From NCBI GenBank assembly GCA_028864885.1, contig JAGWLR010000029.1:1-37140 (forward strand): a stretch of 37,140 nt of DNA, in the 5' to 3' direction. This stretch comes from Burkholderiales bacterium (GTDB lineage Bacteria; Pseudomonadota; Gammaproteobacteria; Burkholderiales; Burkholderiaceae_C). Made by a program: the position numbers and the translations under genes. Below the pieces are notes generated by a model. The model was not told the origin of the DNA and did not search any database. It was given only the letters and a program-made list of their open reading frames with translations. Below, in pieces: positions 1-7,874 of this stretch. Numbering within the stretch: position 1 is the stretch's first letter; every line of letters begins with the position of its first letter.

Positions 1-179
1 TCGCCGCCAAAGTGGCGAAAACCCTCGGGGTATGGTTGGCCGAGCGCACGCCAGTACTCGGACATGGCCGTGTCGAAGTACATCAAGTAGTGACCGTTGA
101 AGACCACCTGCTGTGGATCGACTTCAACCCAGCGTACTTTGATTCGATGCAGGAAGGAATAGTCTTTGGGTAGGGTCAT
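1..179 (-). CDS. acyl-CoA thioesterase (hotdog fold, YbgC/FadM type), partial
   Basis: The reading frame starts with ATG at 179 and runs off the left edge, giving the first 59 residues. They include R-W-V-E-V-D-P-Q and then F-N-G-H-Y-L-M-Y-F-D, the signature of the 4-hydroxybenzoyl-CoA thioesterase family, in which the Asp of V-D-P is catalytic. Members hydrolyse acyl-CoA to free acid and CoA in the cytoplasm. The gene follows fadD on the same strand, which fits a role in releasing acyl chains or clearing dead-end acyl-CoA during fatty-acid breakdown. No Shine-Dalgarno sequence is visible before the ATG, and a strong terminator for fadD ends about 11 bases upstream of it. The family call is firm; the substrate is not known. 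Confidence 0.85.
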   Translation of the reverse strand, partial: MTLPKDYSFLHRIKVRWVEVDPQQVVFNGHYLMYFDTAMSEYWRALGQPYPEGFRHFGG

Positions 180-189
180 GGCGGGCAAA

Positions 190-227
190 GCAAAAGAAAA
201 AGGCCCGCAGGCAAACGCGTGCGGGCC
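190..227 (-). terminator. rho-independent terminator after fadD
   Basis: An 8-bp perfect stem (202-209 with 220-227, GGCCCGCA against TGCGGGCC) with a 10-base loop is followed on the minus strand by TTTTTCTTTT. It lies between the fadD stop codon and the thioesterase ATG at 179. Confidence 0.85.
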
Positions 228-253
228 GATGTGGCTGCGAGCCTGAAGGCAGT

Positions 254-2005
254 TTACTTGCCGTCGCGCAGTTCGCGGCGCAGGATTTTGCCGACGTTGG
301 TCTTGGGCAGCTCGGTTTCTCGGAATTCGACGATCCGTGGAATCTTGTAGCCCGTCAGGTTCTTGCGGCAGTGCTCCAGCACGGCTTCTTTGGTGAGGCC
401 TGGGTTGCGGGGCACGATGATGACTTTGACGCGCTCACCTGCCACAGGGTCAGGCACACCAATGGCAGCCACTTCCTTGACATCGGGGTGCAAGGCAATC
501 ACGTCTTCGATTTCATTCGGGTAGACGTTGAAGCCCGACACCAGAATCATGTCCTTCTTGCGATCCACGATCTTGACGAAGCCCTTGTCGTCCATCACGG
601 CCACGTCGCCGGTGGCCAGCCAGCCTTCGCTATCGATGACCTTGGCGGTTTCTTCAGGACGCTGCCAGTAGCCCTTCATGACCTGAGGGCCCCGCACGCA
701 CAGTTCACCTGGCTCGTCAATGTTCGCCCACGATCCATCTTCGCGGCGGATGCGGACTTCGGTCGACGGAGCGGGCAAACCGATCGAGCCCGTGAACACA
801 GGCATCGGCTTGGACACATCCACAGGGTTCATCGTCACGATGGGCGAGCACTCGGTCAGGCCGTAGCCTTCGACGATTGAGTTGCCGGTGACTTCCTTCC
901 AGCGTTCAGCCACTGCGCGTTGCAAAGCCATGCCGCCAGCCAGCGCGAGCTTCAGGCCAGAGAAGTTGCGTTTCTGGAAGTCAGGATCGTCCAGGAAGGA
1001 GGCAAACAGCGTGTTGACGCAGCTGATGGCGCTGAAGTTTTCGTTCTTCAGGATCATCATCACGCGCTTGGTGTCACGTGGGTTGGCGATCAGCACGTTG
1101 CGGCCACCCAGACCCAGGAAGATCAGGCAGTTCACGGTCAACGAGTAGATGTGGTACAGCGGCAGCGGGGTCACGATGGTTTCCACATCACCCGTCATCT
1201 GAGTACCAATCCAGGCGAATGCCTGCTGGCAGTTCGACAACACGTTGGCGTGGGTCAGCATGGCGCCCTTGGCCACGCCTGTGGTGCCACCGGTGTATTG
1301 CAAGAACGCCAAGTCGTCACGCTGTACATCAGCGGGTTTCACCTTGACCTTGGCACCGGCTTTCAGCGCGTCCCGAATCCAGGTGGCGCCGGGTAGCTTG
1401 TAGTCAGGCACCATCTTCTGCACATTGCGCACAGCAAAGTTCAGCATCTTGCCCTTGAGGTTGATGCCATCAGACAGCAGATCACCCAACTGGGTCAGCA
1501 CGATGCGCTTGATCTTGGTGCCGGCCAAAGAATCTTGAACCGTCTTGGCGAAGTTCTCCATCACGATGATGGTTTCAGCGCCAGAGTCCTTGAGTTGGTG
1601 GTTCAGTTCGCGAACGGTGTAGAGCGGGTTCACGTTGACCACCACGGCACCGATGCGCAGAATGGCAAACAGACACACGGGGTACTGGAACAGGTTGGGC
1701 GACATGATGGCGACGCGGTCGCCCTTCTTGACACCCTGGCTTTGCAACCAGCCTGCAAAGGCGTTCACCAATGATCCCAGGCGCCCATAAGACATCTCGG
1801 TGCCAATGCTGACGAAGGCTGTACGGTCACGGTACTTGGCGATGCACTCGTCGAAGTACTGATTCATCGACTGATACTTGTTCTGGTCGATGTCAGCGGA
1901 CACCCCACTCACATAAGAAGACAACCAGATGCGATTGGTTGTCCCATCGGGATTGACGATGGACTGGGGCACGGGCTGAGAAGCCGCGGCGGCTGCTTGG
2001 GACAT
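254..2005 (-). CDS. fadD: long-chain-fatty-acid--CoA ligase
   Basis: This 583-residue enzyme activates fatty acids to acyl-CoA with ATP, through an acyl-adenylate. The AMP-binding P-loop Y-T-G-G-T-T-G-V-A-K-G is at about 237-247, G-Y-G-L-T-E-C-S-P at 381-389, and W-L-A-T-G-D followed by D-R-K-K-D-M-I-L-V-S-G-F-N-V-Y-P further on. The C-terminal catalytic lysine is in K-T-N-V-G-K-I-L-R-R-E-L. Length matches FadD of proteobacteria (about 560 residues). The ATG at 2005 has a good ribosome binding site, GAGGAGA, at 2011-2017. It lies downstream of the thiolase gene on the same strand, in a beta-oxidation cluster. It probably acts at the inner face of the membrane, as known FadD proteins do. Confidence 0.95.
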   Translation of the reverse strand: MSQAAAAASQPVPQSIVNPDGTTNRIWLSSYVSGVSADIDQNKYQSMNQYFDECIAKYRDRTAFVSIGTEMSYGRLGSLVNAFAGWLQSQGVKKGDRVAIMSPNLFQYPVCLFAILRIGAVVVNVNPLYTVRELNHQLKDSGAETIIVMENFAKTVQDSLAGTKIKRIVLTQLGDLLSDGINLKGKMLNFAVRNVQKMVPDYKLPGATWIRDALKAGAKVKVKPADVQRDDLAFLQYTGGTTGVAKGAMLTHANVLSNCQQAFAWIGTQMTGDVETIVTPLPLYHIYSLTVNCLIFLGLGGRNVLIANPRDTKRVMMILKNENFSAISCVNTLFASFLDDPDFQKRNFSGLKLALAGGMALQRAVAERWKEVTGNSIVEGYGLTECSPIVTMNPVDVSKPMPVFTGSIGLPAPSTEVRIRREDGSWANIDEPGELCVRGPQVMKGYWQRPEETAKVIDSEGWLATGDVAVMDDKGFVKIVDRKKDMILVSGFNVYPNEIEDVIALHPDVKEVAAIGVPDPVAGERVKVIIVPRNPGLTKEAVLEHCRKNLTGYKIPRIVEFRETELPKTNVGKILRRELRDGK

Positions 2006-2103
2006 CAGGTTCTCCTCTATTGCCTGCCGTTAACCGTTCGGCAGTACATTGGCCTGTCCAGTCGAAGTGGGTCGGCCTTGTGATGAAGGGGCGAGTTTAC
2101 CAA

Positions 2104-2140
2104 GCCTGGCGCAGGTTTACGGGTAAGCCCTGTGCCAGGC
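2104..2140 (-). repeat. 12-bp stem-loop between thiolase gene and fadD
   Basis: The arms 2104-2115 (GCCTGGCGCAGG) and 2129-2140 (CCTGTGCCAGGC) pair over 12 bp with one G-T pair and a 13-base loop. No T-run follows on the minus strand, so this is not a classical terminator. It may stabilise or process the mRNA between the two genes. Confidence 0.55.
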
Positions 2141-2149
2141 TGCGCAGGA

Positions 2150-3439
2150 TCAACGCTCCAGGATCGCGACGACGCCCTGACCGCCCGCGGCACAAATCGA
2201 GATCAGGCCACGCCCAGACCCCTTCTGCGCCAACATCTTGGCCAAGTTCGCGACGATGCGACCGCCCGTGGCAGCGAATGGATGGCCCGCGGCCAGTGAG
2301 CTGCCGTGGATGTTGAGCTTGCTTCGATCGATCGAACCCAATGCATTGTCGAGGCCCAGTCGATCACGGCAATACTTGGGATCCTCCCAGGCTTTGAGCG
2401 TGCAGAGCACCTGAGCAGCAAACGCTTCATGGATCTCGTAAAAGTCGAAGGCCTGCAGCGACAACCCGGCTCTCTGAAGCATGCGGGGCACGGCATAAGC
2501 CGGCGCCATCAACAGGCCCTCTTTTTTGTTGAAGAAGTCGACGGCGGCCACTTCACTGAACGTGATGTAGGCCAGAACCGGCAGGTTGTGCGCCTTGGCC
2601 CACTCTTCGCTGCCCAGCAAGACGGCCGACGCCCCGTCGGTCAGCGGCGTCGAGTTGCCGGGGGTCAAGGTGCCGCGTCCAGGCGCGACCTTCTTGTCAA
2701 AGCAAGGCTTGAGCGAGCGCAATTTTTCGATCGACAGATCCGGGCGCAGGTTGTTGTCTCTTGTGACGCCTTTGAACGGCGTCATCAAGTCGGCGAAGAA
2801 CCCATCGGCGTAGGCTGCTGCCAGGTTCTTGTGGCTGGCCAAGGCCAGTTGATCCTGATCTTCGCGAGCGATGTTCCATTCTTGTGCCATCACCTCACAG
2901 TGCTCGCCCATGGATAAGCCGGTGCGGGGCTCGCCATTGCGAGGAATGGTGGGCTTGACCAGCATGCTGGGGCGGATCTTTGACAGCAAGGCCAGGCGTT
3001 GACCGGTCGTTTTGGCGCGATTGACCTCCAGCAGGATCTTGCGCATCTTTTCGTTGATGCCGATGGGGGCATCCGACGTGGTGTCGACGCCGCCGCCAAT
3101 GCCGCATTCGATGTGTCCCAGTGCGATCTTGTTGGCCACCAGCATGATGGCTTCCAGGCCTGTGCCGCAGGCTTGTTGCAGGTCGTAGGCCGGTGTCTCG
3201 GGCGACAGTGTGGTCGACAGAACCGATTCGCGCACCAGGTTGAAATCACGCGAATGTTTCATCACCGCGCCAGCGGCGACATCCCCCAACCGTTGTCCGT
3301 GCAGATTGAAGCGGTCGACCAGGCCTTGCAAGGCGGCGGTCAGCATGTCGTGGTTGGAGACGTCCGAGTAAACGGTGTTGGAGCGAGCGAATGGGATGCG
3401 GTTGCCGCCAATGATGGCGACTCGACGAATGGCGTTCAT
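2150..3439 (-). CDS. fadI: acetyl-CoA C-acyltransferase (thiolase, FadI-like)
   Basis: This 429-residue protein carries out thiolysis of 3-ketoacyl-CoA, the last step of beta-oxidation. The nucleophilic cysteine is in L-Q-Q-A-C-G-T-G, the active-site histidines are in H-E-A-F-A-A-Q and G-H-P-F-A-A-T-G, and the second cysteine is in C-A-A-G-G-Q-G near the end. Overall sequence and length resemble FadI (436 residues in E. coli) more than FadA. The frame is open further upstream to 3532, but the ATG at 3439 gives the usual start M-N-A-I-R-R-V-A-I-I-G-G and is preferred. The ribosome binding site is weak. It follows the MaoC-like gene by 46 bases and is probably co-transcribed with it. The name fadI rests on similarity; the partner FadJ is not in the window. 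Confidence 0.85.
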   Translation of the reverse strand: MNAIRRVAIIGGNRIPFARSNTVYSDVSNHDMLTAALQGLVDRFNLHGQRLGDVAAGAVMKHSRDFNLVRESVLSTTLSPETPAYDLQQACGTGLEAIMLVANKIALGHIECGIGGGVDTTSDAPIGINEKMRKILLEVNRAKTTGQRLALLSKIRPSMLVKPTIPRNGEPRTGLSMGEHCEVMAQEWNIAREDQDQLALASHKNLAAAYADGFFADLMTPFKGVTRDNNLRPDLSIEKLRSLKPCFDKKVAPGRGTLTPGNSTPLTDGASAVLLGSEEWAKAHNLPVLAYITFSEVAAVDFFNKKEGLLMAPAYAVPRMLQRAGLSLQAFDFYEIHEAFAAQVLCTLKAWEDPKYCRDRLGLDNALGSIDRSKLNIHGSSLAAGHPFAATGGRIVANLAKMLAQKGSGRGLISICAAGGQGVVAILER

Positions 3440-3485
3440 GCGAATCTGTTCCAAAAATTGAGTCTGTGAAAAGGAGTCGATCGCG

Positions 3486-4346
3486 TCAGTACATGACACG
3501 GCCGCGCAGGTGGGGTTTGTCGCCTTTGGCATTGCGGACCTCGAACAAGGTTCGCTCTTCCGTTCTGGAGGTCCACAAGGACGTTCGGGCAGGCAGATAC
3601 AAAGGCGTCTTGAATTCGGCCACCACGCTGGCCTGATCGACAGGCTCTCGGGGCATGAGCGTGGACAGGGCTCGCGCGGTGGTCCACATGCCGTGCGCGA
3701 TGGCCCGCTTGAATCCGAGGATGCGTGCGGTCAGTGCTGAAAGATGGATTGGATTGACATCGCCCGAAACCAGCGCGTAGCGCCTGCCTATCCCCGCCCC
3801 CGCGTAAAAATCAGATTGGTGCGACAGAGGGGCGGGATCGGTCAGATCACTTGGGTACGGTGGCCCAGAGACATCCTTGACACCAACGCGTAGAAAGTGC
3901 CCGGTGCTTTCCCACACCACGGCGTTGTCTCGAATGGCGCGTGAGCGCAAGGCGAAGATCTGCCCTTTTTCATGCGAGAGCAACTCTCCGGTTTGCATCT
4001 CGATGCGCAGTTCGTCGCCCAGGTTGATTCGCTGATGTTGCGTCGCGCTGTGGGTGAGGTGCACGGTTCCCATGGCGGGCCAGGGGTAGTACTTGGATCC
4101 AAACAGCATCATAGACAGCGGAAACGCCAGCATGTGGGGGTACAGCAGGGGCACGCCGTGGGCTGGCTTGAACCCGCAGACTTTGGCATACGCCGACACC
4201 GCGCGGGCATCCACCAAAACCTTGGGCCGAACATAGGTGACCTCAGGCAAGGACTCAATCTTGCCCGGACGCTTGCTGCTGGCTCGCAGCGCGCCCAGGT
4301 TCAAGGCGACCTGACCGGGCATCTTGTTGATTTCGAGGATTTTCAT
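3486..4346 (-). CDS. MaoC-like enoyl-CoA hydratase / dehydratase
   Basis: This 286-residue protein has the hydratase-2 motif near its C-terminus: A-L-V-S-G-D-V-N-P-I-H followed by I-A-H-G-M-W. In this family the Asp and His of D-x-N-P-I-H act on the water molecule in (R)-specific hydration of trans-2-enoyl-CoA. The N-terminal half probably forms a second, non-catalytic hotdog, as in double-hotdog MaoC enzymes. The ATG at 4346 is chosen because the product then begins M-K-I-L-E-I-N-K. A GTG at 4370 in the same frame overlaps the stop of the upstream reductase gene by 8 bases and is an alternative that would imply translational coupling. Co-occurrence with a FabG-like reductase suggests an (R)-3-hydroxyacyl route beside, or instead of, the usual FadB route. 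Confidence 0.85.
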   Translation of the reverse strand: MKILEINKMPGQVALNLGALRASSKRPGKIESLPEVTYVRPKVLVDARAVSAYAKVCGFKPAHGVPLLYPHMLAFPLSMMLFGSKYYPWPAMGTVHLTHSATQHQRINLGDELRIEMQTGELLSHEKGQIFALRSRAIRDNAVVWESTGHFLRVGVKDVSGPPYPSDLTDPAPLSHQSDFYAGAGIGRRYALVSGDVNPIHLSALTARILGFKRAIAHGMWTTARALSTLMPREPVDQASVVAEFKTPLYLPARTSLWTSRTEERTLFEVRNAKGDKPHLRGRVMY

Positions 4347-4362
4347 GTGAGGTGATCGGCCT

Positions 4363-5772
4363 TCAAGCACCGATCAGACTTTGTCCACACACCCGGATCA
4401 CGTTGCCTGTGATGCCGCTGGAGGCAGGGTTGGCGAACCAGCAGATCGCTTCAGCCACGTCAACGGGCTGGCCGCCTTGGCTCATGGAGTTCATCCGGCG
4501 ACCCGCTTCGCGGATGGCAAATGGAATGGCGGCGGTCATCTGCGTTTCAATGAAACCCGGCGCCACGGCGTTGATGGTGATGCCCTTCTCAGCCAGGATC
4601 GGGGCCTGGCTTTGCACCATGCCGATGACGCCGGCTTTGGAGACGGCGTAGTTGGTTTGCCCCATGTTGCCGGCGATGCCGGAGATGGATGAAACGCACA
4701 CGATCCGACCGCCCGACTTGAGTGCGCCAGAGGCAACCATCGCGTCGTTGATGCGCTCTTGTGTCGACAGGTTGACGTTGACCACCTGTTGCCAGAGGTG
4801 CTCTTTCATGTTGGCGATGGTCTTGTCGCGTGTGATGCCTGCGTTGTGAACGATGACGTCCCACCCGCCTTGGGCCAGTGCGGCATCGACCAGTTTTTTG
4901 GGGGCTTCGGGGACGCCGATGTCCAGGGCCAAGGCCGTGCCACCAATCTTCTTGGCCACTTCGTCGAGCCCCGCCTGAGCTTGCGGCACATCCAGTGCGA
5001 TCACGGTTGCGCCCTCTCGCGCCATGACTTCGGCGATGGCTGCACCAATCCCGCGCGAGGCACCCGTCACCAACACCTTCTTGCCCGCCAGTGCTTGAGA
5101 CCAGTCTGCCGGCTGCTGGGGGGAGCCAACCGGTTTGCGTACCCGCACCACCTGCCCCGACACATAGGCGGAGCGTGGCGACAGCAGGAAGCGCAAGGTG
5201 GATTCGAGTTGCGCCTCGGCCCCTTCAGACACGTAGACCAACTGGGCGGTACAGCCCTTTTTGAGTTCCTTTCCCAGCGAGCGGGTCAGGCCTTCTAATG
5301 CGCGTTGAATGGTGGCCTGACGTGGCGAAATGCATTCTTCGGGTGGGCGCCCCAACACCACGACGCGCCCGCACGGCAGCAAGGATCGAGCCGCATCGTG
5401 GAAGAACCAATACAAGGCATCGCTTTGGGTGCTGTCCGTCATGCCACTGGCATCGAACACCAGCACCTTGACCTTCTCTCCCTTTTCTCCGTTGAGGCTC
5501 CAGCGACCCGTGGTCAGGCCAGCCTTGTTGGCCACGCTCACCCATTGCGGCAGCTTGTCGTGAGCCAGGGTTTGTGCCCCAACCGATTTGAAGAACACGG
5601 CCAGCGCCTCCAGCAATGAGGATTGCTCCCCTCCCCCCACCAGCACGGACCCGGTAATCACGGGTTGCCCGGCCTGGTAACGCTCAAGCTGCAAGGGCTT
5701 GGGCAAACCCAAGGCGTTGATGAGCTTGGCACCGAAGGGCGAGTTGGCAAAGTCTAGGTAACCGTCTTTCAT
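4363..5772 (-). CDS. long-form 3-oxoacyl-ACP/CoA reductase (FabG4-like SDR)
   Basis: This 469-residue protein is nearly twice the length of ordinary FabG. The C-terminal half is a complete short-chain dehydrogenase: T-G-A-S-R-G-I-G at 236-243, N-A-G at 310-312, catalytic Ser near 362, Tyr 375 and Lys 379 in N-Y-A-V-S-K-A. The N-terminal 220 residues look like a degenerate second nucleotide-binding domain without a glycine-rich loop, as in high-molecular-weight FabG proteins such as mycobacterial FabG4. Those enzymes interconvert 3-oxoacyl and (R)-3-hydroxyacyl thioesters. It follows tetR by 28 bases and abuts the MaoC-like gene, so the two probably act on the same intermediate. Whether it uses CoA or ACP substrates, NADH or NADPH, cannot be told from the sequence. 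Confidence 0.88.
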   Translation of the reverse strand: MKDGYLDFANSPFGAKLINALGLPKPLQLERYQAGQPVITGSVLVGGGEQSSLLEALAVFFKSVGAQTLAHDKLPQWVSVANKAGLTTGRWSLNGEKGEKVKVLVFDASGMTDSTQSDALYWFFHDAARSLLPCGRVVVLGRPPEECISPRQATIQRALEGLTRSLGKELKKGCTAQLVYVSEGAEAQLESTLRFLLSPRSAYVSGQVVRVRKPVGSPQQPADWSQALAGKKVLVTGASRGIGAAIAEVMAREGATVIALDVPQAQAGLDEVAKKIGGTALALDIGVPEAPKKLVDAALAQGGWDVIVHNAGITRDKTIANMKEHLWQQVVNVNLSTQERINDAMVASGALKSGGRIVCVSSISGIAGNMGQTNYAVSKAGVIGMVQSQAPILAEKGITINAVAPGFIETQMTAAIPFAIREAGRRMNSMSQGGQPVDVAEAICWFANPASSGITGNVIRVCGQSLIGA

Positions 5773-5800
5773 GTCGTGCTCGAGAAAAGAATTCGAAAAG

Positions 5801-6508
5801 TCAGAGAAGCTGGATCACGCTGTCGAACAGGTGGGTGTCTTGAGGACCAGGCAGGGGCACGCGCAGAGCCGCCGTCATCAAGGTGATCAGGCGTGTCAAT
5901 AAGAAGGACTCGTGATCGCCTTGCCCTTGGGTGAACTCCTTGAGCAAACGCTGGGTTTCCCCTCCGGCCAGGATCCCCGAGAGTGCCCCCATGGCAAAGT
6001 GCAGCCTGAACGCCAGGTCGTCGATGCTCAGTTCAGGCAGAGCACGCTGAAACGCCAGAAAAAAGCGCCCCAAGACTTCCAGGTAATGGGTGTCGATGAA
6101 GTCCCGCACCACGGCCGAAGGGTCGGTGTACGCCCGCCCCAGAAATTGCAGGAATCGATCCGCGTGGGGCGCTTCGCTGCGCGACATGCGAACAGCGGGC
6201 AAGAACATCGCGATCAGCACGTGCTCGCATTGCAGTTTGACGCCCAGCTTGGTTTCCAGCCGAGTCAGCATGTCGAGTCGCTGTTCGTGCAGCGGGTCTA
6301 GTTGACGGGCGAGCACGGCCTGTATCAGCGCATCCTTGCTCCCGAAGTGGTAGTTCACCGCGGCGAGATTGACTTGAGCCGCTGCGGTGATTTGTCGCAT
6401 GGACAGAGCATCGAAGCCGCCCGAGACGAACAGGGCTTCTGCGGCATCCAGGATGCGGGTTTTGGTGTCGGCGGTGGAGACGCGGGTGGGTGCGTCGGTG
6501 AAATTCAC
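5801..6508 (-). CDS. TetR-family regulator, PsrA-like
   Basis: This 235-residue protein has a TetR N-terminal helix-turn-helix at about 20-65 (T-R-I-L-D-A-A-E-A-L-F, then L-A-A-V-N-Y-H-F-G-S-K-D-A-L). The long C-terminal ligand domain resembles PsrA, the acyl-CoA-responsive repressor of Pseudomonas. The start is a GTG at 6508 with an excellent ribosome binding site, GGGAGG, just upstream; the overlapping ATG at 6510 is followed at once by a stop codon. The gene heads the cluster tetR-fabG-maoC-thiolase-fadD. A perfect inverted repeat of PsrA type lies 27-42 bases upstream of the start, so autoregulation and control of the cluster by fatty acyl-CoA are likely. The ligand is inferred. Confidence 0.85.
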   Translation of the reverse strand: MNFTDAPTRVSTADTKTRILDAAEALFVSGGFDALSMRQITAAAQVNLAAVNYHFGSKDALIQAVLARQLDPLHEQRLDMLTRLETKLGVKLQCEHVLIAMFLPAVRMSRSEAPHADRFLQFLGRAYTDPSAVVRDFIDTHYLEVLGRFFLAFQRALPELSIDDLAFRLHFAMGALSGILAGGETQRLLKEFTQGQGDHESFLLTRLITLMTAALRVPLPGPQDTHLFDSVIQLL

Positions 6509-6534
6509 ATGGCCTCCCGTTACTTACGATCGTT

Positions 6535-6550
6535 TCAAACGGTCGTTTGA
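6535..6550 (-). promoter_or_regulatory. PsrA-type operator in front of tetR
   Basis: TCAAACGGTCGTTTGA is a perfect inverted repeat, 6-bp arms with a 4-base spacer, and contains CAAAC-N4-GTTTG. This agrees with the PsrA consensus of pseudomonads (C/G-AAAC-N2-4-GTTT-G/C). It overlaps a possible -10 element of the tetR promoter (TATCAA, complement of 6547-6552), with a possible -35 CTGACA at 6568-6573 (15-base spacer). This placement suits repression. Confidence 0.65.
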
Positions 6551-6638
6551 TACAGGGGCGTATCCTATGTCAGGTGGGCAGCCTTGCGTAGGATGGCGCG
6601 CGCCAAAAGACGACGTCCCCCGCGATCAAGGGGGAGAT

Positions 6639-7709
6639 TCACAGGGCGTGAATGGCATCCATCGGGCAGCCCGCAACTAGCCATTCTTGCCATTCGTCGG
6701 CCAGTTGTTGGCTATGCTGAACCGCGATCTTCCAGCGTCGGATTCGCTCGTCCGCAGGCAGGCTTGTGAAGTCGTTGCGATCCGGTAACTTGCCATGCGG
6801 CAAGGTGTGGACCCACTCGGGAGACGGCGACAGCAAAATCATGTTGCTCAAAGCGGGTGTGGCACGGTGACGCCACTTCAAGCTCTTGTCGAGCCAGCCT
6901 GGAATGACCTCACGTTGGAAGTGTGGGTACAGCACCAGCCCTCGATTCATGGAGGCGTAGTTCCAATGCAGGTGGTAATCGATGAGCCCGCCATCCCAAT
7001 GCGCACCGCGCGGGGCGCCGTCAATGTCGAGAACGGGGTCTAACCAGAATGGAATGCTGCACGATGCCTGAATGGCTGGCAGCAAGTTCTGCTCGTTGAG
7101 CGCCACTCGCCGTGTCGGCTGATCGCACAGCGTCACTGGCAATTCGGCTTCAGGGCTGGAAAAAATCGTTCGCTCTAGAAACAGGCCAACCGAGCGTCGG
7201 CTCACCAAGTTTCCCAGAGCCAGGCCAGTCATGCCCACTCCGGTACGCAAACGCCCTGCTCTGCGCAGAATCTGGCGTCCACGGGACGTGACCACGTGCA
7301 GCCGATAGCGTGGGTGGTGCAACAAGGTGGGCCTGTGCTGCCCGAACATGTCCACCAGAGCTTGCCGAAATCCCTCGCTGACTCGTTGAGACGATGGGAA
7401 GTGACGCCCAGCCTCGGGCTCATATTGTTGGTGGATGTAGGCTTGCGCAAAGCGCTCAAATGCCGCGACGGTGTCGGGCATCAGCGCAGTGGCCATCCGC
7501 CATGCGCCAATCGAGGCGCCGACCAGATGCACGTCATGTTGCCCCTGAGGCAGCCAATGGCCGAACAGATGCTGGTCCAGAGGCTGAAGGATCAGGCCCT
7601 TAGGCCCTCCCGCGGCTGCTGGAATCAATCGGATGTCGTTCGGCGACAAGCCGTTGCGGCTCAAGTGCAAGCGAGCTGCCTCACCCGCGTGGATTCTCAA
7701 TGCCTTCAT
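6639..7709 (-). CDS. patatin-like phospholipase
   Basis: This 356-residue protein has the Ser-Asp dyad of patatin lipases. The nucleophile elbow G-A-S-I-G is at 64-68 (Ser 66). The glycine-rich oxyanion segment A-A-G-G-P-K-G-L is at about 32-39, and the catalytic Asp is in H-W-D-G-G-L. Members hydrolyse acyl esters of phospholipids or other lipids. No signal peptide is visible, so a cytoplasmic or membrane-face location is likely. The ATG at 7709 gives M-K-A-L-R-I-H-A-G; an in-frame TTG at 7739 would add ten residues, and a GGAG lies too far upstream of the ATG to decide. It is divergent from the AraC regulator and precedes tetR on the same strand, with a 130-base gap that carries tetR's own operator. 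Confidence 0.85.
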   Translation of the reverse strand: MKALRIHAGEAARLHLSRNGLSPNDIRLIPAAAGGPKGLILQPLDQHLFGHWLPQGQHDVHLVGASIGAWRMATALMPDTVAAFERFAQAYIHQQYEPEAGRHFPSSQRVSEGFRQALVDMFGQHRPTLLHHPRYRLHVVTSRGRQILRRAGRLRTGVGMTGLALGNLVSRRSVGLFLERTIFSSPEAELPVTLCDQPTRRVALNEQNLLPAIQASCSIPFWLDPVLDIDGAPRGAHWDGGLIDYHLHWNYASMNRGLVLYPHFQREVIPGWLDKSLKWRHRATPALSNMILLSPSPEWVHTLPHGKLPDRNDFTSLPADERIRRWKIAVQHSQQLADEWQEWLVAGCPMDAIHAL

Positions 7710-7874
7710 GCGCTGATCGATGGTCGCTCCAAATGGCAAGCATAAGGCCGCGAATTAAAGATGCAGCATCAGGATTTCAGGACAACTTCGCATTGAGCTG
7801 TCCGCCTGACACAGGAATCGCATAAATTGTGTTGCAATCGGACATTAACAAGACGATCTCTCGATAGTTGCGCC

